Shown in pieces: positions 41,176-52,582 of a DNA stretch of 64,000 bases; the stretch's first letter is position 1, and every line of letters starts with the position of its first letter. The translations under genes were made by a program, and so were the position numbers. The notes under the pieces were generated by a model. The model was not told the origin of the DNA. It did no database searches and worked only from the letters and a program-made list of their open reading frames with translations. The DNA comes from Eriocheir sinensis (Eukaryota; Arthropoda; Malacostraca; Decapoda; Varunidae). Where the stretch lies: positions 9,099,138-9,163,137 of the forward strand of contig NC_066571.1 in assembly GCF_024679095.1 (NCBI RefSeq). Reading direction: 5' to 3'.

Positions 41176-42455
41176 GCGGCGGCGGGGGCGGCGTGGCTGG
41201 GGGACGCGGGGCCGCCATCAATGGCTACCCGCACCTACGCCCAGCCAGAGCCACATCATAAATATTTATAACGACCAACTGTACTTCCAACATTCAGCCC
41301 TACACTGTGTTCTCCATTTTGTTGACCAAAGCCTTAATACTTCCCTAACTCTTCCCTGGATACTATACATATCCTAGCTCCTCGTACCAAACAATGGACC
41401 CGCTTGCATAGGCATTCAAGCCACTCCACTCTTGCACATATTACACAGGCGACCATATAAGCCCATTTTACCGCCCTTCGTTTTTTCTTCTAACTTCCAT
41501 AAAATCCGTGATACGTAGCTCCTCGTAAGAGAACGGGAACCTGACGAAAGATATGGAACTGGAGCTGCCCAGTGTAGGCCATTAATTAGGCCTCTTGCAG
41601 TCTCCCTATGCTTTTATATGGGTGGCAACCTTATATTTCGAAGGAAGTTGTGCTACTTCAAGTTAAGGCAGGTCGTGTTGGAAGTTCCAATGTCCAGCCT
41701 CGCCGCCTAACTTATGATCCATCATCCAGCCTCGCAACCTAACTTATTATAGTTACTTAACTTATAATAGTAACTTAGCTACGAAGATACTGGCTACCCC
41801 TTTACTGCTGTTGCTATCCGCCCGAAGCGGTCTCCTTCTGGTAACAGTCGTGGCATTTAAAAGAGAAAAGAAAAGTCTGGGAATAAAAGGAAAATTAAAG
41901 GTAGAACGTTACATAATGCCGCCCGGATATGAAAGTTGCTAACCTCGTTTTAGCGACACTTCACAATTTAACGTACCTTGGTCAGTCATCACGAGGCTCG
42001 ATATCATAAATGGAACGCTTGTTTGACTTATCTCACAAGGAAATAGGATACAGTAGGCATGCCCACGTCTGGAGTGTCCGCGGGGGGTCTGGGATGCAGG
42101 GAAGGCCATTCAAATTTTAGCAAGCTGCTAATAACGCGAGCCACACCTTTGTTCGGCACGTATATAACCTCATTCTGCCATTTCAATCACTTAAAATGAT
42201 AAATACAGAAAGGGAACATGGTATAAATGAGATTTTGTAAAACCAAGAACGCCTCAGCTAAATATTGAAAACTAGCAGATTCCTGGCTTGGCTTCAGCTT
42301 GTAGTGGGAAAGGGCGCCATTTTCTCCATAACGGGGGGCCCTAATTACGCAGGAACACGCCAGACTAAGTGTGGGCATACCAACTGTTTAAGTAAATAAT
42401 TTGTAATTTTTCGGGAATTTCTTGTTCCCCGCGCAAAAAAAGGTGGAGCCGCATC

Positions 42456-42474
42456 TTTTGGCGGGAGATTTGAG
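42456..42474 (+). promoter_or_regulatory. E2F/CDE-CHR-like module, copy 2
   Basis: Same core as at 41,156, within a longer duplicated block (gcgcaa...gcgggagatttgaggcggcg). Lies about 170 bp inside the putative first intron of the HMGA-like gene, where it could act on that promoter. Confidence 0.42.
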
Positions 42475-42640
42475 GCGGCGGCGGCGGCGGGGACGCGGAG
42501 CCGCCATCACCGGCCTCCCGCCCGGCCGCCCCGCCACCCCGAAACTCACGCCTTTCCCGCCCTGTACATGCACTGGCTGACGCTGCAGGGCGACAGGCAG
42601 GGCCGGGAGGAGCTGTTCTCTGGAGGAGGCGGGTGCTTAC

Positions 42641-42780
42641 CTGTCGGAAGTGTGGTGCTGGACGAGGGTCGCGAGAGGAGTGAGGGCGGCGGTGCGGGCA
42701 GACAGCGGCGAGGCGGGAGGATGAGCGGCGGCCCACGCGTCCCCCGCACCAAGACACCAGCGAGCCCAGCTGCTATTTAT
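42641..42780 (-). promoter_or_regulatory. Candidate HMGA-like promoter and 5' UTR exon
   Basis: On the minus strand, ataaatag (42,780-42,773) is a TATA-like box. A GC-rich leader follows and ends at a strong donor (cttccgacag|gtaagc, exon end 42,641). No ATG-led frame reaches the donor convincingly, so it fits the required non-coding exon. Link to the coding exons 6 kb away is inferred. Confidence 0.5.
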
Positions 42781-45193
42781 CTTCAACCATTATTTTCACG
42801 CCATTACGCACCCTCACCTGCCCTCACACTATTTTTCTTGCACTCCCGAATAGTTACTGAATTATTATAAAATGTGTTTTGATGTTTACATCCTGCCCAA
42901 AGCTGTAAAATAAATATCAAGTGAAGTTTGTCATTATTTGATGGATATTTTAGGCGTCGGTACAGACGCTTGGGAAAAATTGATTGATGCATTAAATACA
43001 GTTCTTTGGGTTGCAATAGTATTCTCAAAAAATAGAGTATATCCTGAAATAATTTTCAATTTTTTGCCGTCTCAAACAAAGCTCTAAATATCGAAAAATA
43101 AATTATTCCATTTAATTCACGGAAAAACCGAAGTCTTCTTCACAAGGCTAGTAGTGTATTTGTCGGCGTCTCTTGGGTTTATCTGGTGCAGGATTAACTT
43201 GAAATATGCAGAAAAAAATACTGATTCACTGGCCATAGCCTTGGTGCCTAAATCTGCCGTGTGGAGAGAAAATAAGGGTATTCTGGGTAGGTCAATATTA
43301 TTCCCTGGTTAATGGTAATCAATGGGGAGCATGTAGCCTCGCCTTCCACTGCATAAAACGTCACTGATTATTCATTTCCGACTAAGCTTTACTATGTGGC
43401 AATGTCTCTGGCACTTCTGTAATGCGTTGGTTACAATGGAGGGCCGTTCTCACGCAGAAGACTCAAGGGAGCGCGAATAAGTTTAATGAAAACTTTCAAG
43501 TCGTAGAAACAAAGTTGGAGATTTTTTTTTTTTTTTGTCCTTTAAATATTTGGGGCCCACTTGCAATATACTAAAGCTGTCTCCTTTGTTATTTACGTAT
43601 GATCAATGCAAATTAATACTGGTAACACATTATATATAGTAAATGATAACAAATAAATTACAACCATGGTTTTTTTATATATAAATAATTAGTCACCTTC
43701 CTCCACAGTATGTTTCCCTTGGTAACTAAAGTAACGGACATTTTCTTAAGGGGCAGGGGTCAAAAATGAGTAGGCTACTGTCGAGGGACTGTAGACATAG
43801 TTAACCTGTTACTTTTTTTATTAAATTCATATCATCTGTATAGATTCTTCAAACATTCCTATTCTACTATCCGCCTTTCGTGAAGCAGAAGACTCGTAAT
43901 GTTGCAAGATGGTTGGAACAAGCAGAGCACCACGCCTGCCTGCCCATGGATCAATACTAGGCCTTCACAAGCACAAGCAGGCACTAGGGATCGATATGGT
44001 GCAGGGCGGAAGTAGTTTCGGTCAGATGGGAGGCCAGAATAATGTACAGATATTGTCAAATCCAACTATTGCACGATAAATGCTTGCCAGTAACCTCACA
44101 GGACGTACTATCAGTTGGCCGGATGTTGCTGCTGTCTACCCCTGCCAGTGTCTAGAGCCCATAAATAACCCGAGGATACTTTAATGTTTATGAAATATCA
44201 ATAAAGTGTATAAAGTCTTTGTATTCTTTGCTGCATAGCCCTTCCCCGAGTGTAGGTACAAGGCAAGCACTGGCAAGCTAGCTGAAGTGCACCTAACACT
44301 TGCTGCCTGTTATTGATTTTCTCCCAAGGCTACACACGGCTAGCCTGCTGGAGGTGACAAGGACAGTTGCTTTATGGCCTAGACTCCTAGAGGATGCATG
44401 TCACACCTTAAGTTTATTTATTTATTTATTTATTTTGTTGTTGACTTTATAAAATACGTCCGCTTGAACAGTCTTCCTGAAAGGCCTTAAAATTAATCTT
44501 GTAACTACCTAGTCATTTTTATTAGTGTAGCCCGAGTTTGCCTATTATAACCATTAATTCAAAATAGTGTAATTATGAATAAAGAAGTCAGTTTGAGAGT
44601 GGTGGAAGGTGAACGACTGGTTATATTTCTATTAAATGGTGAAACTGAACATCACAGCTCCTATAGCAGTATGATATTACATCTAGGGCTAACTTTCCTG
44701 GCTTGACTAGTCATTAAACTTGCTGTCCGTCTTAATTAGTATATGGGGGAGTTTACCTGTGTCTTAACAACTTATCTTACCTGTGAGCTGTGAAAGTCCT
44801 CATAACACTGATGTCTCCTTCCTAGGGTTTTCTTTTTTTCTTTGAGCATATAAATCAAAGTACTATAGCAAGGGACTGTATAGCTACATAGATAACTTGC
44901 TACATATTTTATTTTTATTTCATACAAGCTGTAAATTCTTACTTGCAACATTCCTATACTATCTACTAACCCTTTCAGGAGCAAAATATCAAGACATCTC
45001 TGAATTAATTTGATCATTGCAAATACTGAAGAAGCCTTTTGCAACCCTTTTAGAAGAAATCATGTTGAACATTTTATTTTTCTTACTCTAACTCCTTGGA
45101 ATAAAAGAAATATCCATAATGGTGTGTTGCTTCCTATTCCTTGAGTTACCTGGATGTTGTGTTGCCTCAGCCAGGTCAGGTCAACTCCATCTC

Positions 45194-45416
45194 TTAACCC
45201 AGTAGCTGCAGGGATCATGTTTCTTAAAGGCCCCTCTAAGCGAATTAACGAGAAAAAATCATCACTCAAGCAAATCATTATATAATACATACCAATGCAT
45301 TTGTTATCAGTTTATGCATCCTCTGTTTTGGGGGGGTTATGTCAAGGCAAAAAATTTAGCCCGTCGTTGGTACGCGGTAAAGCCACAAATTTGGCCCATC
45401 GCTGTTACCAGGTTAA
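45194..45416 (-). mobile_element. piggyBac-type MITE, family A, inverted
   Basis: TTAACCCAGTAGCTGC at the left and tgttaccaggTTAA at the right. The interior carries the complement of the 26,470 element (gggatcatgtttcttaaagg) plus an extra segment, making it 223 bp. Confidence 0.7.
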
Positions 45417-46979
45417 GTCTTGGTGCCTGTAGTGAATGTGAACCCTTTTATCAGGATGCTGAGCTTACTCATTAACCAAAACGAGGAATGTCAACTGTGA
45501 ACCACAATATGTATTCAACAAGTTTTTCCTTTCACAAATTTACTCAGCAACCCAATCAAGGAGTATGAACCATGAATCAAAATTTACCTTCTCAAGGAAT
45601 ATATTTATTAAATCATTTCATCAGTATTCATATCAGGAAGAAAACTTCTCATTTCAATTCTTCAGCTCAGTTCTCAAGAGTAATGATTTCCCATACAAGA
45701 ACTTAGTGGAATGATGGGTATGGGTTGGCACACACATCCCAAGAATGGACCACTGGGTGGGTCATGTGCTGATATCCCAACTCTAGATTTAAACCAAAAG
45801 GCTCATGATTTGATCACTCAACATATGCTGGCTACCACACCACTATATTTTTGGGATATGGTCGATTCTTGCTCCCCTGTTTTCTTTATCATAAAGCTGT
45901 ATTTGCTCACAGCTGGGCCTTGATACACTGTCTTGCATTCCCTAACCTTTACCACAACTTTAACAGATAATGGTTACACACACTTTGCACTCAGCACTTG
46001 TGCTTTATGTTGGTTATTAACTCTGTAATTTAACTCCATCTTTCAGGAACCACTGATCATCTTTTATTTCTATTGGTCTTCAACTTTCTCCTCTTACAGA
46101 TATCAGTAAACTTATACTTTTTATGTATATTCCTGTTCTTTGCAAAATAACTGTCATCGGGCTCAAAACGTAGTATTTACTGCGAGTATAACTTTGGCAT
46201 CAAAACTGAGGAGAACTTTCACTACATATAATTTATTCACACATGAAAGAGGGAAAGATTCTGCAGCAGGTCTCCCATGCCAAGAAAAAGCATAATAAGA
46301 CCTGAAACTAATAATCCTACATAGTGAACGCAAAGGCTCGTCTCTGTCTGCCTAATATTTACTGGATCCCTGTTTGACACTGTTTTGAAGGCCAAGGATA
46401 ATGGTACTTGTATAGAAAAAAATTGTATGATCTGATGCTTATAAAAATCCAAACTAGATACCCAGAGTTAGGTCTATTCCTTTAGAGTCAACCTTCCCCA
46501 TGATAAGGAGTCACAGGCAAGTGCTATAGGAGAAGGTTTACAAGAGTCATCCCCCAAGGATGTACACCATAACGCAAGACTCACCACTGGTAACCTATAT
46601 AAGGACTGCCAGGTAACAAGGGGCAAGGCTGTGAGGAAACTGTCCACTCCTTTCCACTCTGTTAAAGGATATCATAATAAAAGAAGCATTTAGCAGAGTA
46701 GAAATCTGTATTGTGCATTCAAGGTCCTGGTGATAATGCAGGAAGGGTTGACTGAAAAGCCTTATGAAATGTTCAAAACTCATAACATGATTGGAACCAA
46801 GTTATAGTGACACCAGTCACACAAAAGGAAGATCAATCAACAAATAAAATTAGAGAGAAATAAATCACTGATTTTATTAAACTTTCACAGAACACACTGA
46901 AAAAAATCAGGAGCATTAGTTTATCATATTATTACCATATACAGCCAAGTTCTCTTTGATTTGTTTTCTATCAGGTAAG

Positions 46980-47105
46980 ATGGCGCCACTATAAACACTT
47001 GCCTAAGACACAAGGGGCTGGGGCCGACCACCAGGCCCCTCAAGAAAGCCTACCGGTGCTATAGCCCAGCAGCCCCAGTAAAATAAAAAATAAATAAATA
47101 AATAA
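46980..47105 (+). mobile_element. SINE body fragment
   Basis: cactataaacacttgcctaa ... gcctaccggtgctatagccc followed by an (AAAT)n tail, related to the element at 24,486-24,799. Confidence 0.5.
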
Positions 47106-47868
47106 AAATAAATAAATAAACAATTATCCACAAAAAGCAGAGAAAAACATGACATTTCATTTATTCATAACATTAAATTTTCCATTTCTCTAGAAAATAC
47201 TATTACAAACTGTGTCCATTTGTCCACTGTGAATTGGAGAACAGTTAAAGCAAGGAACCCTTCTTTTCATGCAAAATTTTTTAATATTTAATTGTCACGT
47301 GAATGTGGTGACCCTGGAATACCAATATCAAGTCCTGCCACATGCAGTAAACTCTTACACAATAGACAATAGAACAATAAAAATCAACCAGTAATATTTA
47401 GTAAAGCTTCCATGGAGTGAGGGGGACAAGTCTCTCCGTGGGGTGGATACAAATACATATACACAGCATTCACCTTTTAGTGACCCCAAGGGATATGAGC
47501 TAAGATTACACTTTATTGTCACTAAGGACAGGGAATATATTTGAAACCTTCCTATAGAGGGGAGCATAACCAATTTCCAAGGGGGTGAGTCCTGGAGGAG
47601 GAAGGTTGGAATTTCTCTAATATATTTATTATCTTAGAAGAATGTGGGCTAATACTGAGTTTATAAAATAATGTAGAGAAAAGGGAGAACGGTGAGGTGT
47701 GGAGGACGACGACGAGGAGGAACAGGCAGGAAGAAGGAAGCAGAGAGGAAACCAGAGGAATAGAAGAAATAAGTGGCAGAGATAGATAGATACAGATAAA
47801 TAGATAGTTACAGACAGAAAAGAAAGTCCCACTCCCTCACCTCCCGTTGCCACGCCTCTTGTTTACCT

Positions 47869-48050
47869 GGAGCAGTGGTGCCAACTCTCCATTTTTTTTT
47901 TAAATATAACGAAAAGTCAAGGAATCCGTTAGTTAGTTCATGCATACTTCACGCATACTGCATAAAAAATATATCATTCTTGTAAAATGTAAGACCATAA
48001 TGTCTCTGCATTATAACCGTTACGTAGATATTTGGCACCACTGCTCCCAG
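47869..48050. mobile_element. Short element with 16-bp inverted ends
   Basis: ggagcagtggtgccaa at the left and ttggcaccactgctcc at the right, perfect complements over 16 bp and about 180 bp apart. The middle is AT-rich and non-coding. Confidence 0.55.
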
Positions 48051-48114
48051 AAGATACTCCCGCGGCGTTTCAAAATGACCGTTAACTCCGTAAAAGTGAA
48101 GGTCTGCCACTCTC

Positions 48115-48220
48115 TCTATTTAGGAGCAGTAAGTAGCGGGATTTTTTTATTATTATTGTTTTCTTTTTTTTTTTTACGCCCTTGCACGGTCTCCTCTGCT
48201 GTAAAAAAAAAAAAAAAAAC
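48115..48220 (+). mobile_element. LINE 3' tail relic (variant)
   Basis: taggagcagtaagtagcggg, T-rich stretch, cccttgcacggtctcctctg and poly-A: a variant of the LINE tail seen at 16,275. The same variant occurs at 63,405-63,495. Confidence 0.6.
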
Positions 48221-48738
48221 AAAAAAAAACTTACTCCACAAGAAAAATGGGAGAAATTAAAGAAGGCGAACAAAAGGAGATGGAAAACGCTTTGAAGGAG
48301 TTTCTCTGGAGTGACCTAGCGACATTGATGATGGTGGTAAAAAAAAAAAAAGGTCATATGTTTGCATCAACGGAGTCCCTTACCATTGTATCTTTTTAGT
48401 TTCCTGGTTCTACTTCCACATATGTATCCTTAGTTGTATAATCACACTCTGTACTGCCTGGGGGTTGGGATGGCATGCTCCCCTTCTCCTTTGTTGTTTA
48501 AATCAGCTTTATTTTTAAAAAAGTGCACAAATCAGCTTTCATAAAATGTCTGATATACTTAAACAAATACCTTACTAAGATGGATTCCTTTCTACTGTAG
48601 TATTCTGGCATAATACTATTAGGAAACCACTTTAATACCTTGGTACAGAAGACTGGGTAGCTCTACCATAACGAAGACAAGTTTTTTCATCACGGACAAC
48701 ATCTATGTAACCTAACACCGAAAGCGCTCATATACAAG

Positions 48739-48745
<7 letters not shown>

Positions 48746-48834
<89 letters not shown>

Positions 48835-48836
48835 AC
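48746..48836. repeat. (CT)n-(CA)n microsatellite
   Basis: About 65 bp of CT followed by about 26 bp of CA. Confidence 0.96.
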
Positions 48837-48950
48837 ATGAACGCATCATTACACGTATATGTTCATCATCATCGTCTTAATTTATTACAAGCCTATTATT
48901 TTCTAAGTGGATGCTCGCTGGATGGAAGTCATTACCCTCGAGTCCTGTCC

Positions 48951-49377
48951 TCATGAATAAAACTCGTCGTCGCTGGCCTCGTCAATGGTGATATTCGGGT
49001 GGTGACTCAGGAGAACGGACGAGACATGATCATCGGAATCCGTAACCTCCTCTTCCGCCTCCTTATTATCCTCATTCTCAGCCTCATCCTCGACCTCCTC
49101 CTCATCCTCCACCTCATTCTTCTCCTTCACCTCCTCCTCATCCACTTCCTCCTCCGCCTCAGACTCCTCCACTTCGTCGCTCGAGTACTCTTCCCCGAGG
49201 TCAGCGGTTCCGTCCCCAGCTGAGCTCGAGTTCTCGTCTTGTGGCGAAGCCGCTGAAGGGGTGATGCTGGCCCGGCGGTTGGCACTGGGCAAGGGCGTGA
49301 GGCGGGTGGTTTCTCGGCCCCTGCGGTGTGAGGAAGACCTGCCCGACCCTGTGCTTGGCGAGGGGCTTTGGCGGGAC
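48951..49377 (-). CDS. CFAP97-like last exon: Ser-rich and acidic tail
   Basis: Acceptor ccttgccccag. SRQSPSPSTGSGRSSSHRRG leads into a run of about 57 mostly Glu/Asp residues and ends DEASDDEFYS, TGA at 48,953-48,951. The phase matches the preceding Pro-rich exon. Confidence 0.75.
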
Positions 49378-52168
49378 CTGGGGCAAGGAGAAGATAGGAA
49401 GGAGACAAAAGAAGGAACGGGAGGGCGGGAAGCCGAGAAAATGATAGAAAGGAGACAGAAGAAGGATCAGAAAGTGGGGAGGGCAAGAATTAACAGGATA
49501 GGAATGAAACAGAAGAAGGAACAGGAGATAGCGAAAGCAAGAACAGGGACAGAAGGGCGAGACGAGATTGAACAGGAGGACAAAAAGAGACAACATGAAG
49601 GATGCGAGGGGAAGATATATATAGGCAGAAGAAGACAGAAGAGGGAGCAGGCGAGGTGTTAGTAACTGAGCCTCACGAGTATACTGCATTTAGTTATCCA
49701 TCCGAAAAGGTGTTATCCTAAAAGGTGCGCACAGGTAACGGGCAGCTGGCATTCTCACCTGGGGGAAGAGAGTGGCAGCATAATGGTGGGCACGAGGTGG
49801 CGGCGGCGGGGCAAGGGGGGCGCGGGGGGAGGTGGACCCACGCGGGGCACACGGCACATTCCAGCGGGGGCGCGGTGCTGGAGGGGAGAAGGTGAGGACA
49901 AGGGTGAACGGGAAGGGAACGCGCGAAGTGGCGTCAGAATAAGTATGTAGTGAGGAAAGGGAAGTGCATGCATAAGTGTGGTGAATTGTAAGTAAAGGTA
50001 TAGTAAGGAAACACCGTGTAATCAAGGTAAAAGGAGGAAAAAGTAATATCAAGGTGACAAAGTGTGCCTTAAGGAGATGGAAAGCGAGTCAGTTCATATT
50101 CTTAAACGCAACGAGCTCCCTTTATACGACTATTTCCCAAGGCCACACAGAAGATCAACTGGGTCTGTATGGGTGTTTTTTTTTCCCCTTGTAAGATGCA
50201 GAAGACGTGTAAAACTCCCAAAAACATATTTATATACGATACAGAGGAGCCGATACTTAATTTTGAGAATACTGGTCCAGCTGGCGGGTATAGCAGAGAG
50301 CTGTGACTACGGTGAACACACAAAACACAAAGGTAATGCTTCCGTCCCTCTCTCCTTGATTACAGTGACTTGCCTGTATCATCCTGCCAGGTGGGGGAGG
50401 CCTGATGTGCCTCTCTGCCTCCGAGGTCACCTGCTGGAGGAAGGAGCCGCCCTCCCACCGCTCCTCCTCCTTCCTCTGCTCCCTCACGCCGCCTCCTCCC
50501 ACGGGCTTTCTCCTTCGCTCAAAAGGTCTGAAGAGGAAGAATAGGGAGGTTCCTTGCTGATTACAAACATAGTGAATCATTGTTTTAGCACACACGACAT
50601 TTCTCACTGAATTCCCTCTGTAAATCCCGTCCCCTATATACCCTTTTGGCGCCTTGTTAATGTTGTCGAGCCTCTTGGTCCTCATGATGATGGCCATGCG
50701 GTGAACCAGCTTGATGTTGTCGTCGCAGATCTTGCCCTGACGGTCCCTCTCCAGCCGCAGCTTCTTCAGTTTGACCACCAGGTGCGGGTACTCCACGGGC
50801 GGCCCGGTGTCGATGCGGGGCAGGGCGCTCCTCACCTTGACACACGTTTTGATAGATTGTAAATGGCTACAGGCAGACAGATAGATCTAGATAAGTTTAT
50901 AAATACAAAAGATACATAGCCTATATAGAAATGGATAGATTGGTTGATAGATAGATGGAGGTTGATAGTTTATAAATGGCTACAGGCAGACAGATAGATC
51001 TAGAGAAGTTTAGAAATACAAAAGATACATAAATAGAAATGGAAAGATTGGTTGATAGATAAATGGAGATTCATAGATTATAAGTAGTTGATAGATAGAA
51101 AGATTGGATGATAGGTAGATAATTGCTGATGGATAGATTGGTCAAATTGATAGATATGATAATGGTAGGCTACATACATAGATGGAGGTTGATAGATTAT
51201 TAAGTAGTTGATAGATAGAAAGATTGGTTGATAGGTAGATAATTACAGATGGATAGATGGTCAAATTGATAGATATTATTAAGATAGGCTAGACAGAAAG
51301 ACCTATGTCTAGAAAAGTTTAGAAATACAGAAGATACATATATAAAAAAAGATTGATTGAATGATAGGGGTCAAACTGATAGATAAAAATAAGTTCAAAA
51401 ATACATTAGATACATAAACAAACATTTCTTTATTATTATTTCTTGAAGCGTAATTAAACCAAAGCACCTGTTTATTATTATTATTATTATTATCATTACT
51501 ACAACGAAAGGGAGGGAGGGAGGAAGGCGTGAAGACATTGAAGTAGGAATTAAGGAAGGAAGAAAACAGGAAAAAGGAAGAAAGAGAAAGAGAGGAAGAG
51601 AATAAGGAGATGAAAATGAATAATGGGAGGTTGAGAAAAATGCCAAGCGAGATCAATTAAGTAGAGTAATAATTCTCCTCCTCCTCCTACTACTACTACT
51701 ACTACTACTACCACCATTACCTTCCTTCTGTGGTCCTTGTAGCGTCTGTCACGGAAGGGTTTCTCCACCACCACCTCCCTGCGAGTCAACATCGTGGTGG
51801 TGATGAATGGTGATGACGGAAGTGATGATGGTGGTGATGAGGGTTACAAAACAGACCACCGATACACCACTTCTTCCTCCTCTCCCTCTCCCCTTCACTC
51901 CTTCCTCCTCCTCCTCAAGGCGTAGGTATATATCTCTCACTTCAACCTCAACATCTCTCCATTGCAAATCACATTATGTATTGCCTTGGGGTCGGGATGT
52001 CATGTTAATTCCTCCCTTCTCCTTGACTGTGTACTTTTGCAAGGATAAACCATCAATCAATCAACCAATCAACTCCTCAATAAAAAATAAAAAAATCAAG
52101 CTGTTTCTCTCTCCTCCTGCACGGTTATCATTGACACACGCCATCACGTACCCCGCCGCGCCAGCCAT
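48951..52168 (-). CDS. CFAP97/Hemingway-domain ciliary protein with acidic tail
   Basis: Predicted cilium- or flagellum-associated protein. Model: exons 52168-52152, 51778-51721, 50835-50642, 50527-50431, 49877-49759 and 49377-48951 join in phase to 303 residues. The Hemingway domain (about 13-85) is clear: FRDRRYKDHRRKVRSA, IDTGPPVEYPHLVVKLKKL and then NIKLVHRMAIIMRTKRLDN. After it come a basic/Arg-rich linker, a Pro-rich exon, a Ser-rich region and a very acidic stretch (about 223-279). The start is uncertain: ATG at 52,168 (ggcATGG) with a 17-nt coding exon, or ATG at 51,792 on an unspliced longer exon 2. An RFX X-box lies 123 bp upstream of the first. AATAAA at 48,886-48,881 is 65 bp past the stop. 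The domain is secure; the acidic tail exons depend on splice inference. Confidence 0.82.
49759..49877 (-). CDS. CFAP97-like Pro/Arg-rich exon
   Basis: Acceptor cttctcccctccag, donor CCCCAG|gtgaga. Phase-0 entry and phase-2 exit fit both neighbours (HRAPAGMCRVPRVGPPPPAP and onward). Low complexity, so coding status rests on phase and splice sites. Confidence 0.55.
50431..50527 (-). CDS. CFAP97-like basic linker exon
   Basis: Acceptor attcttcctcttcag. With the split Gly it reads PFERRRKPVGGGGVREQRKE and on to SFLQQ. Donor CAGCAG|gtgacc, or alternatively 57 bases on, CAG|gcaagt (GC type, exon end 50,374). Both keep phase 0. Confidence 0.6.
50642..50835 (-). CDS. CFAP97-like exon: core of Hemingway domain
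   Basis: Acceptor gtgtgtcaag has a poor pyrimidine tract. Donor CCAAAAGG|gtatat. Encodes VRSALPRIDTGPPVEYPHLV and then KICDDNIKLVHRMAIIMRT, the diagnostic stretch of the family. Confidence 0.88.
50865..51400. repeat. GATA-rich tandem array of roughly 115-bp units
   Basis: Diverged units with ggctacaggcagacagatag, gaaatacaaaagatacata and tagatagaaagattggttga. Lies in the CFAP97-like intron. Confidence 0.7.
51721..51792 (-). CDS. CFAP97-like exon: start of Hemingway domain
   Basis: EVVVEKPFRDRRYKDHRRK, donor AGGAAG|gtaatg, phase 0. Either it begins with its own ATG at 51,792 (MLTRREVVVEK) or, spliced at gactcgcag, it starts at 51,778. Confidence 0.8.
51966..52095 (+). mobile_element. Short retroposon tail, family 2
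   Basis: aatcacattatgtattgcct, ggggtcgggatgtcatg, then accatcaatcaatcaacca and an A-rich tail. Confidence 0.5.
52152..52168 (-). CDS. CFAP97-like candidate first coding exon
   Basis: ATGGCTGGCGCGGCGGG then donor gtacgt. Seventeen coding bases in a strong Kozak, phase 2, fitting the acceptor at 51,779. An in-frame stop lies further upstream. Short, so support comes from phase and from the X-box position. Confidence 0.45.
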
Positions 52169-52290
52169 GCCATAACAGGCCCTCTGATCCCTGATGGCCC
52201 TCTTGCTCCACACACACGCCCCTGGGAGTGGGTCTGAGGGCACGGCGCCAGCTGACTCCCTCTCGGCCCTCTCCCTCTCCGGCGTCCCGG

Positions 52291-52304
52291 GTTGCCATGG
52301 AGAC
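52291..52304 (-). promoter_or_regulatory. RFX X-box upstream of the CFAP97-like gene
   Basis: gttgccatggagac fits the RFX consensus RYYNYY-AT-RRNRAC at every position. RFX factors drive ciliary genes in animals, and X-boxes usually sit within about 150 bp of the start. This one is 123 bp upstream of the candidate ATG at 52,168. Confidence 0.65.
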
Positions 52305-52306
52305 GG

Positions 52307-52314
52307 TCACGTGA
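52307..52314. promoter_or_regulatory. E-box TCACGTGA beside the X-box
   Basis: Palindromic CACGTG core three bases from the X-box; a binding site for bHLH-ZIP factors such as USF or MITF/TFE. Confidence 0.4.
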
Positions 52315-52582
52315 CGCCGCCCACACCCCATCCGCATAAGTCCGCTAAGTTGCGCGGCATTACGGAAACTACTTTCGTTCTGAGTGTCGCCTGAGTGTGT
52401 TCCTGCATATATTTCATTCAATTTCATCAGCTGCTCTGAAGGATATTAGCTACTACGTACAGTCCCTCGAGTCTATAGCTACCCTATAAAAAATTAAAAA
52501 AGGTGACAAGTTGACAACACTGGTATCCGCAACGAGAAGCGCGCAACACACACGCACTTTACCGCCCAGTGTAAGCGAGGCC

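Larger units (their letters stand above)
36491..42640 (-). other. HMGA-like intron 1, large, with unresolved contents
   Basis: About 6.1 kb. Contains a fold-back element (39,886-40,118), a plus-strand open frame at 40,032-40,412 with one hydrophobic stretch but no recognised domain, a GC-rich segment with a YY1-like aatatggcgggcggc at about 40,514, and a duplicated promoter-like module at 40,985-41,225 and 42,290-42,540. No exon can be supported. Confidence 0.5.
42781..48950. other. Intergenic spacer between the HMGA-like and CFAP97-like genes
   Basis: AT-rich, no recognisable gene. Holds a family-A MITE in inverted orientation (45,194-45,416), a SINE body (46,980-47,105), an inverted-repeat element (47,869-48,050), a LINE tail (48,115-48,220), a family-2 retroposon tail (48,437-48,500) and a CT/CA microsatellite. 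Confidence 0.6.

Noticed and set aside
49261..49662. 133-residue basic plus-strand open frame
   Set aside because: Antisense to the acidic-tail exon and purine-rich intron of the CFAP97-like gene.
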